Of a stretch of 64,000 nt of DNA, positions 59,436 to 64,000 are shown piece after piece. The position numbers were made by a program, and so were the translations under genes. The DNA is taken from contig JARYHS010008074.1 of the NCBI GenBank assembly GCA_031002005.1, forward strand, positions 265,361,930 to 265,425,929. Direction: 5' to 3'. The number at the start of each line of letters is the position of its first letter. Position 1 is the stretch's first letter. The notes under the pieces were generated by a model. That model did no database searches. It saw nothing but the letters and a program-made list of their open reading frames with translations, and was not told the origin of the DNA. Origin of the DNA: Vandiemenella viatica. Its lineage: Eukaryota; Arthropoda; Insecta; Orthoptera; Morabidae.

Positions 59436-59478
59436 CGGATTGCAGCAAACCAGTCGAAAGACTGACGACAGCAAAAAA
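59436..59478 (+). repeat. LINE 3' tip, ~42 bases (14.3 kb family)
   Basis: GGATTGCAGCAAACCAGTC, GAAA, GACTGACGACAGCA and an A-run. Only the extreme 3' end of the RTE-type LINE, carrying its hairpin; extreme 5' truncation. Confidence 0.85.
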
Positions 59479-59570
59479 GGAATATCTGCTTGTTGATTAT
59501 TGATCGTGTGTCAAAATACCAGTTTTGCAATTGAGTGGCGTAGGAAGCTTATAAGTGTATGTGATTCCAG

Positions 59571-59815
59571 GAGAAGGAGAGCAAGCGGCAGCTGCGCCTG
59601 CGTAACGGGCTGATCACGCAGCACGCGTACAGCGTGACGGGGCTGGCTCGCGTGCGCGGCCCGCTGGGGGAGACGCCGCTGGTGAGGCTACGCAACCCGT
59701 GGGGGCGCGGCGAGTGGACGGGGCCGTGGAGCGAGAGGTCCTGGGAGTGGGACGGCCTCTCCGACCGCGACAAGGAGCTGCTCTCCGTCAGGGTGCGCAA
59801 CGACGGCGAGTTCTG
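59571..59815 (+). CDS. CalpC: Calpain exon D: catalytic His and Asn retained
   Basis: Acceptor attccag at 59564-59570 and donor GTAAGA from 59816. The translation starts E-K-E-S-K-R-Q-L-R-L-R-N-G-L-I-T. The catalytic His is present in T-Q-H-A-Y-S-V-T (codon 59622-59624), and the catalytic Asn in L-R-N-P-W-G (codon 59694-59696), followed by the conserved Trp. E-W-T-G-P-W-S and D-G-E-F-W complete the domain IIb signature. Thus only the nucleophile half of the triad is lost. The terminal Trp codon is split tg|g with exon E. This exon is the most GC-rich sequence in the window. Confidence 0.94.
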
Positions 59816-60121
59816 GTAAGATAACCAATAATAACGGAATCTTCCATTACTCAGCCACATTTCTCCCCACCATTATTTCTTGCTTGTAAGATTTTAAATC
59901 AATGCTTGTAGATATTTTCACAACTAAAAGATTCCTCTCCCATTGTAGGAGGGTATTATTCGTGTTTTTAGAGAATCAACTACAGAATTTGGCTTCCAGA
60001 TTATTCCGCTAAATCAGTTTTATCTACTTCAATTAAAACTACGATAGATTAACAGACGCTTTAGCTACTTGAATAAATGAATACCTAAATTATGTACCCA
60101 TAATTTCTATTGGTGTTTCTC

Positions 60122-60371
60122 ACCGAGCGTGGTGGTGTAACGGCTAGCGTTCTGGCCTCGCATTCGGGAGGGCGGCGGTTCGAATCCCCGTCCGGGCATC
60201 CAGATTTGGGTTTTCCATGGTTTCCCAAATCACTCCAGGTGAATGCCGGGATGCTTCCTCAAAAGGCCATGGCCGAATTCATTCCCATTCCTTGGCCCCA
60301 TCCTTTCCCGTCTCTAAAGACCTAGTTGTTATAGGAAACGTTAAGCAGTTAAAAAAAAAAAAAAAAAAATC
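60122..60371 (+). repeat. tRNA-derived SINE, subtype B, with 12-bp target duplication
   Basis: Near-consensus head and body, B-box GGTTCGAATCCCC, subtype-B tail with an 18-base A-run. Exact duplication TTGGTGTTTCTC (60110-60121 and 60372-60383). The Helitron-like element begins two bases further on. Confidence 0.94.
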
Positions 60372-61104
60372 TTGGTGTTTCTCTATCTATATAAAGATGA
60401 ATATTTGTTCTTCATACAAATCCACAGTTTTCATCCGATCTCAATGAAACTTTGCACACGTATCCTTTGAAAAATGGAGAAAAATACTGTCTACATTTGG
60501 TTGAATAATTTCCTGTCATATTGTCATGTAATTTTGAAAAATTACTGAAACGAACATAGAACGATGTTTAGGATGTGGAAGACTCTGTAGTTCCGTACAC
60601 TATTGTGGGCTCGTGACCCGTTGGTTAACGCGCTTGCTTACTAATGTCTATACCACCGGATGAAATAAATCCCAATGGAGGCAAAGATTTTTTTTTTTTT
60701 TTTATCGTATGAGCTATGCCTGGACGGTCAGTTTTACAGATTCCACATTAAACTGTAGATCCCACAAATTTTGGGGTAAAATGCTTGGCAAATTGTACAC
60801 GGTCTAACCAATTCTGTAAGTGTAAAAAAAATTTTCTCTTGAAGTCAATGTTTGTGTTATCTGCTCTATTCTATATATATAAAGATGAATGTATGTTTGT
60901 TTGTTTGTTCTTCATACAAATCCACAGTTTTCATCCGATCTCGATGTAACTTTGCACACTTATCCTTTGAAGCAAGGAGAAAAACACTATCTACATTTGG
61001 TTGAAAAATTATCTATCTAAATAATACATGTTGTGTTATAATTACGAAAAAAATACTGAACGGTGATAGACGCGGTGGATGTGTAGGTCTCTCTACTTCC
61101 TGCC

Positions 61105-61192
61105 CATACAGCGGTCAGGTAGCTCAATGGTTAAAGCGCTTGCTTACTGACGTTAGGATCGTGGTCTCCGGTTCAAATATCCGTGGAGGCAA
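61105..61192 (+). other. tRNA-like segment in Helitron, second 5' copy
   Basis: GTAGCTCAATGGTTAAAGCG (A-box-like) and GGTTCAAATATCC (B-box-like). Ends do not form an acceptor stem. The same segment occurs at 60605-60690 (degraded) and 29538-29640 (minus). Confidence 0.75.
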
Positions 61193-61605
61193 AGATTTTT
61201 AAAAATTGTTTTTGATCGTAAGAGTCACGTCTGGACCGTCGATTATTCGGATTGAATGTTTAACTGTAGATATCACAAATTTAGGGGTGCAATGCGAGTC
61301 AAATCGTAGGTAGTCTTGCAATGCTGTAGGCACACTTTTTACATTATATTGATCCCTCAGGGGTTATTCGCAGTCAGTGTGTGTGTGATCTGCAGTAATA
61401 ATACTATAAATGCTTAAGTAAGTCTGTATTTTTGTTACGTTTTGACGACTAAATGCCTATACGGGTATCGACGGAACTTGACTAGAAAATTTGTAAGGAA
61501 GACCCAGGACTTTTTTTTCGGTATCATTAACATTTGTAATCACGAAATTTTGAGAACTTATCGAATCGTGACAGAGAGACGGATGTGTGTGTTAGTCTAT
61601 AATGT

Positions 61606-61833
61606 GTGTTTTTTATGGCATTCGGCAGCTGAGGCCAGCTCAATGTTATTATTATAGCTTCCAGTGAATCAGTCGTCATCCAGTGTTTATATAGTGTATC
61701 TTCTAAGAATGGATGGACACCACAGGACGGACAGGACATTCACACAGACACACAACACTTAACATCCATGCCCGCGGCCTGATTCGAACCGGCGACCTTC
61801 GGCTCGCGAAGCCCTTACGCTACCGAGGCCGGC
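61606..61833 (-). repeat. Second tRNA-derived SINE family, with 11-bp target duplication
   Basis: On the minus strand: GCCGGCCTCGGTAGCGTAAG (A-box region) and GGTTCGAATCAGGCC (B-box region), followed by an unrelated body ending GCCATAAAAAACAC. Exact duplication GTCTATAATGT (61595-61605 and 61834-61844). The other Helitron copy lacks it at the matching site, confirming insertion. Confidence 0.9.
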
Positions 61834-62500
61834 GTCTATAATGTTACGTCGGTTGCACATTATGTTAATGTATAATTTGTTAGTAAATTTCGTTTAGAGA
61901 AAAAAGGTATTATTTAGTATAGATGTAGATTTTCTCTGTCCTAATACTGTGTATCTGCTTAAATGTTTCTGGCACCAGTTTATTTTTCCTTCTTTTTTGA
62001 CATGCCTTGCGGACGTAAAGTGGCATAAATTGTAGCTCTATCAGAGCACGAGCAGCTTAAGTTATTAGAACCCAAGAATTGGATGCTCATGCTGAAGAAA
62101 AGACCAAGCTGAAATTAAGCTACCCTTAGCTAACACCCCCCACATCCCCTCACCTTCCTTTGTTTTTCTGTTTTTAAATATGTTGGGAATTGATTCTCTT
62201 CAAGAGACAGGGTCGACTGTAGAATGATATAGTGATGGCTTTCTGTCATACTATGCCGACTCGGTGTTGTTTGGGACCAATCCTTCGTTACCAATATCTT
62301 TCTATATTCAATTCTGTCAAAGAAATTCTTAATCCACGCGTACGAAGTCGCGGGTATCAGCTAGTTTAAAATAAAGTAATACCTGTTATTCGTAGGACTT
62401 AATTTCACCCATATTTCTCTTTTCAGCTTTGCTTCTGATAGAAACAAAAGCTGAGTTTCCTCTAGTATTGTTGAGCAGCGCTCTTGGCACCGTGTTGCAG

Positions 62501-62673
62501 GATGTCGTTCGAGGACTTCGCGCGCCACTTCACGCACCTGGACCTGGTGCACGTGGGCCCTGACGACTGGATGAGCGAGCCGGCGCTGCACTCCAAGCAG
62601 CCGTGGAGAGCCGTGCTGGCGCGCAGGAGATGGAGGCCCGGCTACAACGCGGGAGGAGGACCCGCGTACACAG
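62501..62673 (+). CDS. CalpC: Calpain exon E: end of protease core and start of C2-like domain
   Basis: Acceptor gttgcag at 62494-62500 and donor GTACAG from 62674. Joined to exon D it reads F-W-M-S-F-E-D-F-x-R-H-F, the calpain W-M-S-x-x-D-F motif at the end of domain IIb. Then follow L-D-L-V-H-V-G-P-D and, after a basic stretch, G-Y-N-A-G-G-G, the entry to the C2-like domain III (family G-x-x-A-G-G). It ends in phase 1. The next exon would be expected to continue with an N-P-Q-F-like motif; nothing of that kind was seen before 64000, so the gene probably runs off the window. Confidence 0.9.
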
Positions 62674-63680
62674 GTACAGACACTCGCAGCCCAGAAGCAG
62701 GAGAAATCACTTTACCAGTTGAATAGTTATTTCGCTTTCTAGTGAACCTACATATAGGCAACATTACTATTACTTACTTTTTCTTTAGAAGGAAGTTGTA
62801 TCCTGGTAACTTTTTTAAGTGATGGCTTTCCGTCTTGCTAACTCTGAGAATTGTAAACGGCCTTTCAGCTCGAGTGATTTCATCGCCTACACAGCGTCTT
62901 CAGTGTTGTCTGGAACATCAGGGGAAACTAGGAAAGAAGCAACGGTTCATGAAACTAAATTTGGCTTGTAAAAACTTTTCGTGGAAGTATATGAAGAACT
63001 CCTATATGAAATCTATTGTAGGCAGCGATAATTAAGTTTTGTGCAGGCGTTGGTCCCGCCGAGCAGATTCTATTATTGAAATGTGTAAAGGATTGAAACG
63101 TTTACCAAAGATCAAAACTAAGGTGCAGTTACTTAAACATAGGCAGTTTCAGTTGTCTGTGTTGAAGGCGCACTCGACTTCAGGTCCTCTTAAGTACGCA
63201 GAACGTCAGCTGCAATAGACCTCCCGGATCCCTTTTTCTAGTTTTCTCACTGAAAAATCTTTAAGTTGGAGTTGGCCCTCTTAGATAATATTAACAGTTT
63301 CTCCCACTGAGGTTCATCGATTTGCTCGGTAATCTCACAAGTATTCCAGCAGTGGAGTAAATTGCCATATACAGTATAGTTTCTTCGTTACACTAGCTCC
63401 GACAATATTTTCGCTGACATAATTGTTTCCAGCATCATTGCTGGATTTGCGCCACCACTAAAGCTCACTGCACGGGCATGATCTGATTCAAATTTCAATG
63501 TTATCATGTATAGGATATATATTTGGTCTCACTAGATACTGCTTTACCATATATATTGAAATAAAATTTACCCAGTGCCCAATTTATGTAAATTTTCCAT
63601 TAATCAGTTACTGATGTTCCTCACTGTTCACGGTTAGAAGAGAAACAAGAGAGATATTCTGTTCACACTTCACAGTGGTT
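62674..63680. other. Calpain intron after exon E
   Basis: AT-rich; no further calpain exon recognised. Confidence 0.5.
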
Positions 63681-63906
63681 TTTACACCTTGTTGACGGCT
63701 AAAGTCATTAGAGGCGGGATGGGACTGGGGACAAGGAACAGGAAGGAATTTGGCCATGGCATTTTTCAAGGAAGCATCCCGGCATTCGCCTGGAGCGATT
63801 TGGGGAAACCTTGGAAAACCCAAATCTGGATGTCTGGATGGGGATTCGAACCCACGTCCTCCCAAATGCGAGGCCAGAACATTAACTGTTCACCCACCAC
63901 GCTCGG
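63681..63906 (-). repeat. tRNA-derived SINE, subtype A
   Basis: Minus-strand copy with well-preserved body (CGGCATTCGCCTGGAGCGAT on +) and B-box (GGGATTCGAACCC on +), head ending at GCTCGG 63906. Target duplication not resolved. Confidence 0.9.
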
Positions 63907-64000
63907 AAGTTTCCAGTTAGCCGTCCCTCATATACCATAAACACTCCTGATATACAATAGGTGTACATGAATACACAAATAACGCATTATATTATTTTGC

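Larger units (their letters stand above)
60386..62364 (+). mobile_element. Helitron-like element, 1.98 kb, with duplicated 5' part and nested SINE
   Basis: Starts TCTATATAAAGATGAATA after an A and ends GGGTATCAGCTAG before a T, with the hairpin CGCG-loop-CGCG just inside the end. Homologous over most of its length to 28530-29880. The first ~480 bases occur twice (60386-60869 and from 60870), each with the tRNA-like segment. A different SINE is inserted at 61606-61833. Lies in calpain intron D-E; no helicase gene. Confidence 0.87.
34201..62673 (+). other. CalpC: Calpain-C-like gene, partial: five internal exons
   Basis: Gene-level entry. Five exons join in one frame: split codons ag|g (Arg), aa|g (Lys), a phase-0 junction, and tg|g (Trp). 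All introns start GT and end AG; their lengths are 19,291, 3,269, 2,273 and 2,685 bp. The joined product runs through the papain-like core (domains IIa and IIb) into the C2-like domain. Calpains are cytosolic calcium-regulated cysteine proteases. This copy has lost the nucleophile but keeps His and Asn. Phrases such as [16 protein letters not shown] and FWAALLEKA recall insect calpain-C more than the active calpains A/B; that orthology is from memory, not a search. The exon encoding the end of the N-terminal region (expected to finish with a W-x-R-P motif) was not found upstream, and no exon is seen after 62673. Exons are CpG-rich and far more GC-rich than the surrounding DNA. Confidence 0.85.

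Noticed and set aside
61105..61192. Functional tRNA genes (also 29538-29640 and the SINE heads)
   Set aside because: A- and B-boxes are present but the acceptor arms do not pair and each lies inside a repeated element.

Overview
The window looks like nuclear DNA of an insect with a large, repeat-rich genome. Short GC-rich exons with perfect GT/AG borders sit in AT-rich introns of up to 19 kb. The rest is mostly decayed transposable elements. The abundant tRNA-derived SINE, the RTE-type LINE and the long introns suggest a polyneopteran (stick insect, orthopteran or cockroach). That placement is inference; nothing here names a species.

One host gene is visible: a calpain on the + strand, seen as five consecutive exons (34201-34421, 53713-53853, 57123-57297, 59571-59815, 62501-62673). 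They splice in frame to 318 codons covering most of the protease core (CysPc) and the start of the C2-like domain. The first coding exon(s) and the 3' end were not found in the window. The closest match I can recall is insect calpain-C, the catalytically dead member. The catalytic Cys is Pro, the oxyanion Gln is Ala and the upstream calcium-binding Asp is Arg, while the catalytic His and Asn remain. This predicts a pseudoprotease caught part-way through loss of its active site.

Region by region: 1-14.2 kb is AT-rich DNA without recognised genes, with four SINE copies, a bZIP-type motif cluster near 750-806, a possible Penelope-type motif near 8.0 kb and a CT/CA/CG microsatellite. 14.27-17.60 kb is a full-length but frameshifted RTE-type LINE (minus strand) with a 12-bp target duplication. 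18.5-19.45 kb is a broken mariner transposase. 20.72-21.63 kb is a fold-back mariner derivative with TA borders, followed by a 22-bp minisatellite. 23.4-23.8 kb holds short tandem repeats and a G-run. 25.36-26.67 kb is a very old ~140-bp tandem array. 27.5-30.3 kb is a nest: a GC-rich 242-bp insertion with target duplication, then a LINE fragment split by a Helitron-like element whose exact removal restores the LINE reading frame. 32.88-33.95 kb is a deleted PIF/Harbinger element carrying remnants of both its proteins. From 34.2 kb the calpain introns carry SINEs, a hAT-type MITE, more LINE fragments and a second Helitron-like element in the opposite orientation (60.4-62.4 kb) that itself contains another SINE.

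Sixteen copies or fragments of one tRNA-headed SINE family occur, in two tail/head subtypes. No ribosomal RNA, convincing functional tRNA, CRISPR array or prokaryotic-type operon is present.
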